Source: Pseudomonas putida (GTDB taxonomy: Bacteria; Pseudomonadota; Gammaproteobacteria; Pseudomonadales; Pseudomonadaceae). Taken from it: DNA of 64,000 nucleotides. The DNA lies in assembly GCF_002741075.1 (NCBI RefSeq), contig NZ_CP016634.1, forward strand, positions 202,501 through 266,500. Reading direction: 5' to 3'. Shown one piece after another: positions 36,779 to 46,530 of the stretch. Each line of letters starts with the position of its first letter. The first letter of the stretch is position 1. Below the pieces are notes generated by a model. It had not been told where the DNA came from and ran no database searches. It saw nothing but the letters and a program-made list of their open reading frames with translations. A program made the position numbers and the translations under genes.

Positions 36779-38029
36779 TCAGTCCCAGCTCAGAGCACCA
36801 CCGGTCTGATACTCAATCACGCGAGTCTCGAAGAAGTTCTTCTCCTTCTTCAAGTCCATGATCTCGCTCATCCATGGGAACGGGTTGGTGGTCCCTGGAT
36901 ACTCTTCTTTCAGGCCGATCTGGGTCAGGCGGCGGTTGGCGATGAACTTGAGGTAGTCCTCCATCATCGCTGCGTTCATGCCCAGCACGCCGCGTGGCAT
37001 GGTGTCACGGGCGTATTCGATCTCCAGCTGGGTACCCTGAAGGATCATCTGGGTTGCTTCTTCCTTCATCGCGGCATCCCACAGGTGTGGGTTCTCGATC
37101 TTGATCTGGTTGATCACGTCGATGCCGAAGTTCAGGTGCATGGACTCGTCGCGCAGGATGTACTGGAACTGCTCGGCGACGCCGGTCATCTTGTTGCGGC
37201 GGCCCATGGAGAGGATCTGGGTGAAGCCGCAGTAGAAGAAGATGCCTTCCAGGACGCAGTAGTAGGCGATCAGGTTGCGCAGCAGCTCTTTGTCGGTCTC
37301 GACGGTACCGGTGTTGAACTCGGGGTCGGAGATGGCGCGGGTGTACTTCAGGCCCCAGGCTGCCTTTTTAGCGACCGACGGGATCTCGTGGTACATGTTG
37401 AAGATCTCACCCTCATCCATGCCCAGCGACTCGATGCAGTACTGGTAGGCGTGGGTGTGGATCGCCTCTTCGAAGGCCTGGCGCAGGATGTACTGGCGGC
37501 ACTCGGGGTTGGTGATCAGGCGGTACACGGCCAGGGCCAGGTTATTGGCCACCAGGGAGTCGGCGGTGGAGAAGAAGCCGAGGTTGCGCATGACGATGCG
37601 GCGCTCGTCTTCGGTCAGGCCGTCCATGCTCTTCCACAGGGCGATGTCCGCGGTCATGTTGACCTCTTGCGGCATCCAGTGGTTGGCGCAGCCGTCGAGG
37701 TACTTCTGCCAAGCCCAGTCGTACTTGAACGGGACCAGCTGGTTGAGGTCGGCGCGGCAGTTGATCATGCGCTTTTCGTCAACGCGAACGCGGGCGGAGG
37801 AGCCTTCGAGTTCGGCCAGGCCTTCGGCGATGTCGAGTTCGTTCAGGGCGGCTTTGGCGCGCTTGACGGCTTCGGAGTCGTCGGCGGTCGCTGCACGGGC
37901 TTCCTGGGCTGCGGCGTCACCGGCGCTGTCCAGTTTGTCGAGGGTGGCGGCGGCATTGGCCTGTGCGGGGGTGGCGCCTTTGGCGGCGACTTCACCGTCT
38001 TCCTTGTCGAATTCGTCCCAGCTCAGCAT
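36779..38029 (-). CDS. nrdB: Ribonucleoside-diphosphate reductase, beta subunit (416 aa)
   Basis: The small subunit of class Ia ribonucleotide reductase, which houses the di-iron/tyrosyl radical cofactor. The iron-ligand helices include [16 protein letters not shown] and [20 protein letters not shown], with a later helix at [13 protein letters not shown]. The last residues are [11 protein letters not shown], the tail that binds NrdA. An ~80-residue acidic/Ala-rich N-terminal extension compared with E. coli NrdB is usual in Pseudomonas. AGGAG precedes the ATG. The coding sequence is intact; the transposon lies just beyond its stop, so the 3' end is the probable recognition target of TniQ. Confidence 0.97.
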   Translation of the reverse strand: MLSWDEFDKEDGEVAAKGATPAQANAAATLDKLDSAGDAAAQEARAATADDSEAVKRAKAALNELDIAEGLAELEGSSARVRVDEKRMINCRADLNQLVPFKYDWAWQKYLDGCANHWMPQEVNMTADIALWKSMDGLTEDERRIVMRNLGFFSTADSLVANNLALAVYRLITNPECRQYILRQAFEEAIHTHAYQYCIESLGMDEGEIFNMYHEIPSVAKKAAWGLKYTRAISDPEFNTGTVETDKELLRNLIAYYCVLEGIFFYCGFTQILSMGRRNKMTGVAEQFQYILRDESMHLNFGIDVINQIKIENPHLWDAAMKEEATQMILQGTQLEIEYARDTMPRGVLGMNAAMMEDYLKFIANRRLTQIGLKEEYPGTTNPFPWMSEIMDLKKEKNFFETRVIEYQTGGALSWD

Positions 38030-38433
38030 GGTCCTGGCTCCTGCTAGAGGGTTGCGCGGGGCAACCGATTGGATTTTAAAAAAGGTGACGCCTGCAAGGC
38101 CCGAAAGGGCGATATGGCAGGCAGTGAGCGCGTGCGCTCGTCACGTTTGAAGGTGTCGGGTCAGCGTCTGTCCGTGCCTCGGGGGAGGGGCCAGGACGCT
38201 TGAATACAGTGTGGCAACGATAAAACGTGCGGGCCGGCCAAGCGGTTGGGTACGGCTTGTGTCACGCAGTCGATCATTGGCTAAACCCTTTTTCGAGGGG
38301 GGCGAAGTATAACGGAATTCGCTACCGATCGGAGCGACGCTGGGCCGGTCTGCTGTAATTTTTCGACCGGTATCAGGCGCGTCCGTTCACGAATCACGCG
38401 TCGTTTCCACGGGGAAGGAGTTTAGCGGAAAAG

Positions 38434-38480
38434 TCGCAGATGTGGTGTCTGATTTTTTGATCCAGCACAAAATATTGTGT
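38434..38480. promoter_or_regulatory. NrdR box pair upstream of nrdB
   Basis: GCACAAAATATTGTGT (38465-38480) matches the palindromic NrdR consensus ACACWATATATWGTGT at 14 of 16 positions on the minus strand. A weaker box TCGCAGATGTGGTGTC begins exactly 31 bp away at 38434. NrdR boxes come in pairs separated by three helical turns and repress nrd genes. The boxes lie about 400 bp before the nrdB start; the remaining 38030-38433 shows no gene. Confidence 0.65.
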
Positions 38481-38546
38481 TTTTGAGGGCTGGCGGGCGG
38501 GATCGAAAAAACCGCACCCGGAAGGTCTTGGCCTCCCGGGCGGGGC

Positions 38547-38678
38547 TTAGCGGCAGCGGTTGCGCAACGTCTGGACGATGTGCGTCCTGGGGTTGTTGCG
38601 CGCCTCTTCGACCGTGGTGAAACGACCGGTTTCGGCATTGCGGCCAATCTTGCGAGTTGCAGGTTTCTTCCGAGCCAT
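38547..38678 (-). CDS. Conserved small protein between nrdA and nrdB (43 aa)
   Basis: MARKKPATRKIGRNAETGRF then TTVEEARNNPRTHIVQTLRN. A very basic protein with a start region I recall as widespread in Pseudomonas; no function is known to me. GGAAGA lies before the ATG. A longer in-frame reading exists but the conserved part starts at 38678. Confidence 0.7.
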   Translation of the reverse strand: MARKKPATRKIGRNAETGRFTTVEEARNNPRTHIVQTLRNRCR

Positions 38679-38850
38679 CGTGATGTCTTCCGTGTGGGTC
38701 AGTGAAGCGCCAAGCCCTGGAATCCAGGGTATGGGGCAGCACTGTTTTATCCCTTCGCGAAAGCGACGTGCAGAGGGCAGTGTCTCTCGATGACGCAGAT
38801 ACAAAAATGCCGCAAGCGGCGCCTGAAGGCACCTCCCGCGGCATGGAGTG

Positions 38851-41730
38851 TTACTGGCAGGCTTCGCAGTCTGGCTCGTCGATCGCGCAGGCCTTCGGCA
38901 CTGGGGCTGGGCCCGCCGCCTGGACCGGGGCGCTGTCGCCGCCGCTGGAAACGGCGTTGAGCTTGCCGGTGTTGATGGTCGACTTCTCGGTGCTGGTGGC
39001 GGCCAGGGCGCGGAGGTAGTAGGTGGTCTTCAGGCCACGGTACCAAGCCATGCGATAGGTCACGTCCAGCTTCTTGCCCGAGGCGCCGGCGATGTACAGG
39101 TTCAGCGACTGGGCCTGGTCGATCCACTTCTGGCGACGGGAGGCGGCGTCGACGATCCACTTGGTCTCGACTTCGAACGCGGTGGCGTACAGGTCCTTGA
39201 GCTCTTGCGGGATACGCTCGATCTGCTGAACCGAACCGTCGTAGTACTTCAGGTCGTTGATCATGACCGAGTCCCACAGGCCACGGGCCTTCAGGTCGCG
39301 AACCAGATACGGGTTGATCACGGTGAACTCGCCTGACAGGTTCGATTTGACGTACAGGTTCTGGTACGTCGGCTCGATCGACTGCGAGACACCGGTGATG
39401 TTGGCGATGGTCGCGGTCGGCGCGATGGCCATGATGTTCGAGTTGCGGATGCCTTTCTTGACGCGCTCGCGGACAGGGGCCCAGTCCAGGGACTCTTCCA
39501 GGTTGACGTCGATGTACTTGGCGCCACGGGCCTCGATCAGGATCTGCTGGCTGTCCAGCGGCAGGATGCCCTTGGACCACAGGGAGCCTTCGAAGGTCTG
39601 GTACGCGCCACGCTCGTCGGCCAGATCACAGGAGGCCTGGATGGCGAAGTAGCTGACCGCTTCCATCGACTTGTCGGCGAACTCGACGGCAGCGTCCGAG
39701 CCGTACGGGATGTGCTGCAGGTACAGCGCATCCTGGAAGCCCATGATGCCCAGGCCGACCGGACGGTGCTTGACGTTCGAGTTCTGTGCTTGCGGCACCG
39801 AGTAGTAGTTGATGTCGATCACGTTGTCGAGCATGCGCACGGCGGTCTTGACGGTACGCGCCAGTTTCGCGGTGTCCAGCTTGCCATCGACAATGTGGTT
39901 CGGCAGGTTGATCGAACCCAGGTTGCACACGGCGATTTCATCGGCGTTGGTGTTCAGGGTGATCTCGGTGCACAGGTTCGAGCTGTGGACCACGCCCACG
40001 TGCTGCTGCGGCGAGCGCAGGTTGCATGGGTCCTTGAAGGTCAGCCATGGGTGGCCGGTCTCGAACAGCATCGACAGCATCTTGCGCCACAGGTCTTTGG
40101 CCTGGACGGTCTTGAACACCTTGATCTTGTTGTACTCGGTCAGGGCTTCGTAGTACTCGTAGCGCTCTTCGAAGGCCTTGCCGGTCAGGTCGTGCAGATC
40201 CGGCACTTCCGAAGGCGAGAACAGGGTCCACTTGCCGTCGTCGAAGACGCGTTTCATGAACAGGTCCGGGATCCAGTTGGCGGTGTTCATGTCGTGGGTA
40301 CGGCGACGGTCGTCACCGGTGTTCTTGCGCAGCTCGAGGAATTCCTCGATGTCCAGGTGCCAGGTTTCCAGGTAGGCGCAGACCGCGCCCTTGCGCTTGC
40401 CGCCCTGGTTGACCGCGACGGCGGTGTCGTTGACGACCTTCAGGAACGGCACGACGCCTTGCGACTTGCCGTTGGTGCCCTTGATGTACGAGCCCAGGGC
40501 ACGTACCGGGGTCCAGTCGTTGCCCAGACCGCCGGCAAACTTGGACAGCATGGCGTTGTCGTGGATGGCCTTGTAGATGCCCGACAGGTCATCCGGCACG
40601 GTGGTCAGGTAGCAGCTCGACAGCTGCGGACGCAGGGTACCGGCGTTGAACAGGGTCGGGGTCGAAGCCATGTAGTCGAACGAGGAGAGCAGGTTGTAGA
40701 ACTCGATCGCACGGGCTTCTTTGTCTTTTTCCTGCAGCGCCAGGCCCATGGCCACGCGCATGAAGAAGACCTGTGGCAGCTCGAAGCGCACGCCATCCTT
40801 GTGGATGAAGTAGCGGTCGTACAGGGTCTGCAGGCCCAGGTAGGTGAACTGCTGGTCACGCTCGTGTTCGATGGCCTTGCCCAGACGCTCCAGGTCATAG
40901 CCTTTGAGGGCAGGGTCGAGCAGCTCGAACTCGACGCCTTTCTCGACATAGGCCGGCAGGGCCTTGGCGTACAGGTCGGCCATCTCGTGGTGGGTGGCGC
41001 TGTCGGTCACGCCCAGGAAGCCCAGGGCCTCTGCACGCAGGGTGTCCATCAGCAGGCGGGCGGTGACGAAGGAGTAGTTCGGCTCGCGCTCGACCAGGGT
41101 GCGCGCGGTCATCACCAGGGCGGTGTTGACGTCCTTGATGGCCACGCCGTCGTACAGGTTTTTCAGGGTGTCGCGCTGGATCAGCTCGCCATCGACTTCG
41201 GCCAGGCCTTCGCAGGCTTCGCTGATGATGGTGTTCAGGCGCGCCATGTCCAGCGGCGCCAGGCTGCCGTCGGCCAGGGTGATGCGGATGCTTGGGTGCG
41301 GCTCGACAACGGAGTCGGTGTTGGCGCGGGTGGCACGCTCCTTGGCGCGCTGCTCGCGGTAGATCACGTAGTCACGGGCGACTTTCTGCTCGCCGGCGCG
41401 CATCAGGGCCAGTTCGACCTGGTCCTGGATTTCCTCGATGTGGATGGTGCCACCCGATGGCATACGACGCTTGAAGGTCGCGGTGACCTGTTCGGTCAGG
41501 CGAGCGACGGTGTCGTGGATGCGCGACGAGGCGGCGGCGGTGCCGCCTTCAACTGCGAGGAACGCCTTGGTGATGGCCACGGTGATCTTGTCGTCGGTGT
41601 AGGGGACGACAGTACCGTTACGCTTGATCACGCGCAGTTGACCGGGTGCGGTCGCGGCCAGATCCTGGTTCGAATCGGCGGCCTGCGGCACCTTGGCCTG
41701 CGGGTTCTCGCGAGTTGTGTCGGTTTGCAT
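38851..41730 (-). CDS. nrdA: Ribonucleoside-diphosphate reductase, alpha subunit (959 aa)
   Basis: The catalytic subunit of class Ia ribonucleotide reductase. Two ATP-cone domains are present in tandem at the N-terminus (residues about 32-125, LRVIKRNGTVVPYTDDKI; and about 148-240, IRITLADGSLAPLDMARL), so activity control by ATP/dATP is expected. Active-site segments include FNAGTLRPQLSSCYL and LCTEITLNTNADEIAVCNLG, and the mobile C-terminal cysteines are in DEPDCEACQ. It is longer than E. coli NrdA (761) because of the extra cone. It has its own promoter region and is separated from nrdB by a small gene. Confidence 0.97.
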   Translation of the reverse strand: MQTDTTRENPQAKVPQAADSNQDLAATAPGQLRVIKRNGTVVPYTDDKITVAITKAFLAVEGGTAAASSRIHDTVARLTEQVTATFKRRMPSGGTIHIEEIQDQVELALMRAGEQKVARDYVIYREQRAKERATRANTDSVVEPHPSIRITLADGSLAPLDMARLNTIISEACEGLAEVDGELIQRDTLKNLYDGVAIKDVNTALVMTARTLVEREPNYSFVTARLLMDTLRAEALGFLGVTDSATHHEMADLYAKALPAYVEKGVEFELLDPALKGYDLERLGKAIEHERDQQFTYLGLQTLYDRYFIHKDGVRFELPQVFFMRVAMGLALQEKDKEARAIEFYNLLSSFDYMASTPTLFNAGTLRPQLSSCYLTTVPDDLSGIYKAIHDNAMLSKFAGGLGNDWTPVRALGSYIKGTNGKSQGVVPFLKVVNDTAVAVNQGGKRKGAVCAYLETWHLDIEEFLELRKNTGDDRRRTHDMNTANWIPDLFMKRVFDDGKWTLFSPSEVPDLHDLTGKAFEERYEYYEALTEYNKIKVFKTVQAKDLWRKMLSMLFETGHPWLTFKDPCNLRSPQQHVGVVHSSNLCTEITLNTNADEIAVCNLGSINLPNHIVDGKLDTAKLARTVKTAVRMLDNVIDINYYSVPQAQNSNVKHRPVGLGIMGFQDALYLQHIPYGSDAAVEFADKSMEAVSYFAIQASCDLADERGAYQTFEGSLWSKGILPLDSQQILIEARGAKYIDVNLEESLDWAPVRERVKKGIRNSNIMAIAPTATIANITGVSQSIEPTYQNLYVKSNLSGEFTVINPYLVRDLKARGLWDSVMINDLKYYDGSVQQIERIPQELKDLYATAFEVETKWIVDAASRRQKWIDQAQSLNLYIAGASGKKLDVTYRMAWYRGLKTTYYLRALAATSTEKSTINTGKLNAVSSGGDSAPVQAAGPAPVPKACAIDEPDCEACQ

Positions 41731-41918
41731 GGGTGGGTGTCTCCACAGTTTCTATATTGTTCAGGCGCCTTTGGGGCGCCCACCGTTCCATCCACTAGCC
41801 TGATGGCCCTGAGCGGGGACGCGCATGCACGCGTAACCGCCCGCTCGGGCGTACCGACTTCGGGACAGACTCAGGAATAAGGGGCAATAACCTGCCGCTC
41901 CCTGGCCGAAGTCAAAGG

Positions 41919-41937
41919 TTTTGGGCCAGGCCCAAAA
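41919..41937. other. Palindrome in the nrdA leader
   Basis: TTTTGGGCC-A-GGCCCAAAA is a perfect 9-bp inverted repeat about 190 bp before the nrdA start. It could form a hairpin in the 5' leader or be a protein-binding site. The leader from 41731 to 42112 otherwise has no gene. Confidence 0.45.
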
Positions 41938-42112
41938 ACTGTTGCTGATGAGTGTCAGGCCTGGCCTGCAACACTCATACCCGAACAAGGCCCTGGGTGG
42001 GCTTGCCTCGGTCGCCTCCGCAGGAGCGGTTTGGCTGCTGGAATCACGTTAAGTTCAGCCAGAAAAATCGCTTGAACTTCTCTGTTGACTTGTGTTTGTG
42101 ATTTTGCTCGAA

Positions 42113-42159
42113 CCCCAATATCTAGTGGTTCGCTGCGATGGGGATACAAGATAATGCGG
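42113..42159. promoter_or_regulatory. NrdR box pair upstream of nrdA
   Basis: CCCCAATATCTAGTGG (42113-42128) and ATACAAGATAATGCGG (42144-42159) both fit the NrdR consensus, the second more weakly, and start exactly 31 bp apart, the same spacing as at nrdB. This supports shared NrdR repression of the two separately promoted genes. Confidence 0.65.
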
Positions 42160-42187
42160 TCTTAGGGGCTTTGCAAGGCGAGCGCCT

Positions 42188-42196
42188 GTGGATAAC
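42188..42196 (+). promoter_or_regulatory. DnaA box in the nrdA upstream region
   Basis: TGTGGATAA is a perfect match to the reverse of TTATCCACA. DnaA binding upstream of nrdAB is known in E. coli and ties dNTP supply to replication start; here it is inferred. Confidence 0.5.
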
Positions 42197-42508
42197 TTGT
42201 GCGTACTTTGTGTGTGATCCGTGGGTATTCGCTGTAGGCCTTGTCCTAACTGGCCTTCACTTTTTTTCTGCGTCCCGATGCCCTGTCGCGGATTTTTTCG
42301 GGCGCGAACCCTATCACAAAAACCACTCCCGTCGAGGGCCTGCGACCGGCGGCTCGGCGTGGTTGGCAGGGGCAGGGACGAGACGTAGTATCCGCGGGCA
42401 ATGTTGCCTTTTGGTGAAGGATGGTTGTCTGGCCCGATGCGATCGTCGGTCGCACACCGCAACGCCAGCAGGTGGCTTCAGAACAAGAATAAACAGTGAA
42501 GGCGGACC

Positions 42509-43222
42509 ATGGACCAGCCCAACAACCGGATATTGATCGTCGAGGACGACCAGCGACTGGCGGAGCTTACCGCCGAGTACCTGCAGGCCAACGGCTACGA
42601 GGTGGCGGTGGAGGGTGACGGCGGTCGGGCGGCGCGGCGCATCATCGACAGCCAGCCGGACCTGGTGATCCTGGACCTGATGCTGCCCGGCGAAGATGGC
42701 CTGAGCATCTGCCGGCGTGTACGCGGCCAGTACGCTGGTCCCATTCTCATGCTCACCGCCCGCAGCGATGAACTGGACCAGGTCCAGGGCCTGGACATGG
42801 GCGCCGACGACTATGTCTGCAAACCGGTGCGCCCGCGTCTGCTGCTGGCCCGCATCACCGCCTTGCTGCGGCGCAGCGAAGCGCCGGAAAGCAAGCGTCA
42901 GGAACTGCAGTTTGGCCCATTGCGCATCGACAACCGCCTGCGCGAGGCCTGGCTGGGCGAGCAGGCGATCGAACTGACCGGCGCGGAGTTCGACCTGCTC
43001 TGGCTGTTGACCAGCAATGCCGGGCGGGTGCTGTCCCGCGAGGAGATCTTCACCTCCCTGCGCGGCGTCGGCTACGACGGCCAGGACCGTTCGATCGATG
43101 TGCGTATTTCCAAGATCCGCCCCAAGATCGGCGACGATCCGATCCATCCGCGGCTGATCAAGACCCTGCGCAGCAAAGGCTACCTGTTCGTCGGCGAGGC
43201 CGCCCAGGCAGCGGCCCCATGA
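42509..43222 (+). CDS. OmpR-family response regulator, RstA-like (237 aa)
   Basis: A receiver domain with acidic residues VEDD near 11-14, phospho-acceptor D56 (VILDLMLPG) and a conserved Lys in VCKPVRP, then a winged-helix DNA-binding domain (AEFDLLWLLTSNAGRVLSRE, DRSIDVRISKIRPK). It overlaps the kinase gene by 4 bp. Sequence resembles RstA; targets are not known here. Confidence 0.93.
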   Translation: MDQPNNRILIVEDDQRLAELTAEYLQANGYEVAVEGDGGRAARRIIDSQPDLVILDLMLPGEDGLSICRRVRGQYAGPILMLTARSDELDQVQGLDMGADDYVCKPVRPRLLLARITALLRRSEAPESKRQELQFGPLRIDNRLREAWLGEQAIELTGAEFDLLWLLTSNAGRVLSREEIFTSLRGVGYDGQDRSIDVRISKIRPKIGDDPIHPRLIKTLRSKGYLFVGEAAQAAAP

Positions 43223-44823
43223 ATTCGATCTTCCTGCGCATCTACGGCGGCATGCTCGCCGTGCTGGTGTTGGTGGCGGTGCTTGGCGTGCTCAGCCTGC
43301 ACCTGGTCAATCAAGTGCGCGCCGAACAGCACCGTGAAGGGCTGGCCCAGGGCACCTTCAGTCTCATGGCGGACAACCTGGCCCTGCAGGATCCGGTGGA
43401 GCGCAAGCGCTCGTTGTTGATTTGGGAACGCCTGCTCGGCGTGCCGTTGGACCTGCAGCCTTCCTCGGCCTTCACTCTGGACGGCGGCCAGCGCACGCGC
43501 CTGCGCCGAGGCCTGGTGGTGGTGGTGGAGACCGGCCCGCACACCGTGCGCGTCTTGCGCCAGATCGGCGATGAAGACCAACTGCTGGTGGCCCAGGTCA
43601 AGCAGGTCAGCGAACAGTTGGCCCGCGCCACGCTCTACCTGCTGGCCGATGAACTGGTGCGTTACCCGGTCACCGAGCAGCAACGACGCCTGGCCGAGAT
43701 CAGCAAGAGCAAGGGCTTTGGCTTCGACATCGCCCTGCAACGCTTGGAGCGGGCGGGTCTGGACGACGACCAGCGGCGCCGGGTGGAGGAGGGCGACACG
43801 GTGATGGCGCTGGGCAAGGATGGCGATTCGGTGCGGGTGTTCTCCGGATTGACCGGCTCGCCCTGGGTGTTGGAGATCGGGCCGTTGCATCAGCTCAACC
43901 CGTATCCACCGCAATTGCTGGTCCTCATCGCCTTCCTTGGCCTGTGCCTGATCGGCCTGGTGGTCTACCTGTTGGTGCGTCAGTTGGAGCGACGTCTGTC
44001 GGGGCTGGAGGTCGCCGCCACACGCATCGCCCAGGGCAGCCTGGAGACCCGCGTGCCTGCAGGCGACGCCGACTCGGTAGGACGCCTGGCCGAGGCCTTC
44101 AATGGCATGGCGGAACACCTGCAGCGCTCATTGACCATGCAGCGCGAACTAGTGCGGGCTGTGTCCCACGAATTGCGCACGCCCGTGGCGCGTCTGCGCT
44201 TTGGCCTTGAGATGCTCGAGAGCGCCAGCACCGAGCAGGCCAGGGCCAAGCACTTGGCCGGCATGGACAGTGACATCCAGGACCTGGACAACCTGGTGGA
44301 TGAAATGCTGACCTATGCCCGCCTGGAGCAGGGCACCCCGGCCCTGAAGTTCCAGGCCGTGGACCTCGACGCGCTGCTCGAGCGCGTGATCCAGGAGCTG
44401 TCGCCGTTGCGGGCCGAGGTCAAGGTGGTGCGCGGGGACTGCCAGGGCGCGGATGCGACAGGCGCTTGGGTCGATGCCGAACCCCGTTACCTGCACCGGG
44501 CGCTGCAGAACCTGGTGGGCAATGCCATGCGCCATGCCGAATCCCAGGTCAGGATGAGCTATCAGTTGGGCCAGGAGCGCTGCCGCATCGATGTGGAAGA
44601 CGATGGGCCCGGAATTCCCGAAGGGGTCTGGGATCGCATTTTCACCCCCTTCACCCGTCTCGACGACAGCCGTACCCGCGCCTCCGGCGGCCATGGCCTG
44701 GGGTTGTCTATCGTGCGCCGGATCATCTATTGGCACGGTGGCCGGGCCATGGTCGGGCGCAGCGAAGCGTTGGGCGGGGCCTGCTTCAGCCTGATCTGGC
44801 CGAGCAGCCAGGCACAGGTTTAG
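43219..44823 (+). CDS. Sensor histidine kinase, RstB-like (534 aa)
   Basis: Inner-membrane kinase: TM1 near residues 5-30, a periplasmic domain of about 200 residues, TM2 near 235-255 (LLVLIAFLGLCLIGLVVYLL), a HAMP region, HisKA with H317 (VSHELRTPVARL) and HATPase with DDGPGIPEG and GGHGLGLSIVRR. The N-terminal region resembles RstB. Partner of the upstream regulator. Confidence 0.93.
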   Translation: MNSIFLRIYGGMLAVLVLVAVLGVLSLHLVNQVRAEQHREGLAQGTFSLMADNLALQDPVERKRSLLIWERLLGVPLDLQPSSAFTLDGGQRTRLRRGLVVVVETGPHTVRVLRQIGDEDQLLVAQVKQVSEQLARATLYLLADELVRYPVTEQQRRLAEISKSKGFGFDIALQRLERAGLDDDQRRRVEEGDTVMALGKDGDSVRVFSGLTGSPWVLEIGPLHQLNPYPPQLLVLIAFLGLCLIGLVVYLLVRQLERRLSGLEVAATRIAQGSLETRVPAGDADSVGRLAEAFNGMAEHLQRSLTMQRELVRAVSHELRTPVARLRFGLEMLESASTEQARAKHLAGMDSDIQDLDNLVDEMLTYARLEQGTPALKFQAVDLDALLERVIQELSPLRAEVKVVRGDCQGADATGAWVDAEPRYLHRALQNLVGNAMRHAESQVRMSYQLGQERCRIDVEDDGPGIPEGVWDRIFTPFTRLDDSRTRASGGHGLGLSIVRRIIYWHGGRAMVGRSEALGGACFSLIWPSSQAQV

Positions 44824-44826
44824 GCG

Positions 44827-45528
44827 TTACACGCTGATCAGGCTCAGTAGATAGCCGTCCTGGACGCAGAATTGGCCCTCCAGTTCCTGGCCTGCCTGCC
44901 ATTGGGCTGACAGGTCGGTGAGCAGGCGCAGGCGGGCGTGACCGTCGACAGACCATTCCAGCAGCTCGGCGTGTTCGAAGTAGAAACGGCGCCGGGTCAA
45001 GGGGTAGAGCGCCTTGAACAGGCTTTCCTTGAGCGAGAACGTCAAGGTCACGCCCAGGGCGAGCTGGCTGGGGTCCAGGCGCTGGAGTTCGGCGGGGGTG
45101 AGGATCTCTCCTGCCAGGCGCTTGGCGCGTTCGTCGTCCAGCAAGGATTCCTGATCCAGGCCCAGGCCACCGCTGTCGCCATCGGCGGCCACCACGGCGG
45201 CGGCCCAGCCTTTGCCATGGGTGATCGAGCCGTGAATACCGGCCGGCCAGATCGGCGAGCGATCCTCGTGGGTGGCGGGCACATAGTCACGTCCATCCAG
45301 TGCATGCAGGGCCGCACGGGCGCAGACCCGTCCGGCAAGGTACTCGGCCTGGCGCTTGGCCACCGAGCGCTGCAGGCTGGCGCTTTGCTCGATGCCGGCG
45401 CGCTGGAAGTCGTCCGGCGTCAGTCGGGCAGGGTCGAAGGTACAACTGACCAGCACCGCACCCGGGACCGGGCGCGGCAGGGGCCAGTGGTATTGAAGGG
45501 GGGAGCAGCAGGGCGGAAGTCTGGTCAT
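44827..45528 (-). CDS. 4'-phosphopantetheinyl transferase (233 aa)
   Basis: Transfers the phosphopantetheine arm from CoA to carrier proteins. It has the EntD/PcpS-type motifs: GSITHGKGWAAAVVA, the metal-binding GLGLDQES (D and E) and FSLKESLFKALYPLT. Pseudomonads use one such enzyme (PcpS) for fatty-acid, siderophore and secondary metabolite carriers. The ATG at 45528 (MTRLPPCCSP) is preferred over an earlier one. Confidence 0.9.
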   Translation of the reverse strand: MTRLPPCCSPLQYHWPLPRPVPGAVLVSCTFDPARLTPDDFQRAGIEQSASLQRSVAKRQAEYLAGRVCARAALHALDGRDYVPATHEDRSPIWPAGIHGSITHGKGWAAAVVAADGDSGGLGLDQESLLDDERAKRLAGEILTPAELQRLDPSQLALGVTLTFSLKESLFKALYPLTRRRFYFEHAELLEWSVDGHARLRLLTDLSAQWQAGQELEGQFCVQDGYLLSLISV

Positions 45529-45606
45529 GGAGGCTATTGTGCCAGTGGCGTCCGGCCGCGCAAACCAGGCGAGTGCCGGGCCCTCGATCACTGGCCCGGC
45601 CGGTTT

Positions 45607-46398
45607 TCAGTCAAAGGATTTCTTGAGGAAGGCCTGCATGTCCGCCCACGAACGTTCGTCCGCCGCCTTGTTGTAGCCGATGTCCGGCCCGCCGTGTTCG
45701 CCGTGGCTCAAGCGGTCGGCATCCGGGTTGGTGAACCCATGCTTGGCGCCGGGAATGGCAACGAATGTCATGTCGGCGCCGGCATCGTCCATTTCCTGCT
45801 TGAACGCTGCCACTTGCTCTGGCGGGATCATGCTGTCGGCCTCGCCATGCTCCACCAGGATCTTCGCCCTGATCACTCCCGGCTTGGCTGGCGTCTGGGT
45901 GGCCAGCGGGCCATGGAAGCTCACCACAGCATCAAGTTTCTCGCCTCGGCGTGCGGCATCGAGCACCACCTTGCCGCCGAAGCAGTAGCCCACCGCTGCC
46001 AATTGATGCTTGTTGGTGTTGGGCTGGATCTTCAGCAACTCCACGCCCGCATCAAAGCGCCGTGCCGCAGCCTTGGGGTCCTTCATCGCCGCTGCCATGA
46101 ACGCCTGGGCGTCCTGGGGATGCTCGGTGTGCTTGCCATCGCCGTACATGTCGATGGCCAGGGCGTTGTAGCCCAGCGCTGCCAAGTCTCGGGCACGGCG
46201 CTTGGCATAGTCGTTCAGGCCCCACCATTCATGCACCACGACGATGCCCGGGCGTTTGCCCTCGACCGCATCGTCGTAGGCGTAGTAGCCCACCAGGCGC
46301 TGGCCGTCGGCGTCCTGGTAGGGAATTTCGCGAGTCTGCACGGCCGCCTGGGCGAAGGCGGCACTGCACATCAGGGCCAGGGCAAGCAGGGAACGCAT
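45607..46398 (-). CDS. Dienelactone hydrolase-family protein, exported (263 aa)
   Basis: An alpha/beta hydrolase with Cys nucleophile C139 (VGYCFGGK), a candidate Asp in EHGEADSMIPPEQ and His in GAKHGFTN. The first ~19 residues form a signal peptide ending AQA, so it is probably periplasmic, unlike catabolic cytosolic ClcD-type enzymes. The substrate is unknown. It is divergent from oprH. Confidence 0.9.
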   Translation of the reverse strand: MRSLLALALMCSAAFAQAAVQTREIPYQDADGQRLVGYYAYDDAVEGKRPGIVVVHEWWGLNDYAKRRARDLAALGYNALAIDMYGDGKHTEHPQDAQAFMAAAMKDPKAAARRFDAGVELLKIQPNTNKHQLAAVGYCFGGKVVLDAARRGEKLDAVVSFHGPLATQTPAKPGVIRAKILVEHGEADSMIPPEQVAAFKQEMDDAGADMTFVAIPGAKHGFTNPDADRLSHGEHGGPDIGYNKAADERSWADMQAFLKKSFD

Positions 46399-46430
46399 GG
46401 TCGGTACTCCTTGGACAAAGGGTGCGATTC

Positions 46431-46469
46431 GTTCAGCCGGGGTTCAGCCAGGGTTCAGCCGCGGTTCAG
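46431..46469 (+). promoter_or_regulatory. Four tandem PhoP boxes upstream of oprH
   Basis: GTTCAG occurs at 46431, 46442, 46453 and 46464, exactly 11 bp apart. PhoP binds pairs of such hexamers at one helical turn. A TACTCT -10-like element follows at 46481. This places oprH-phoP-phoQ under its own regulator, as in P. aeruginosa, where low magnesium is the signal. Four boxes instead of two could allow two dimers. Confidence 0.85.
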
Positions 46470-46530
46470 GGCTCCCTCCCTACTCTAGTCACCAGACACG
46501 AACATCGCCTCTAACTGGAGTATCCAACCC

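Noticed and set aside
39712..41880. Long rightward open frame (over 700 codons) opposite nrdA
   Set aside because: It is antisense to nrdA and has low-complexity Val/Gly/His/Gln-rich text typical of shadow frames in GC-rich genes; no motif is seen.
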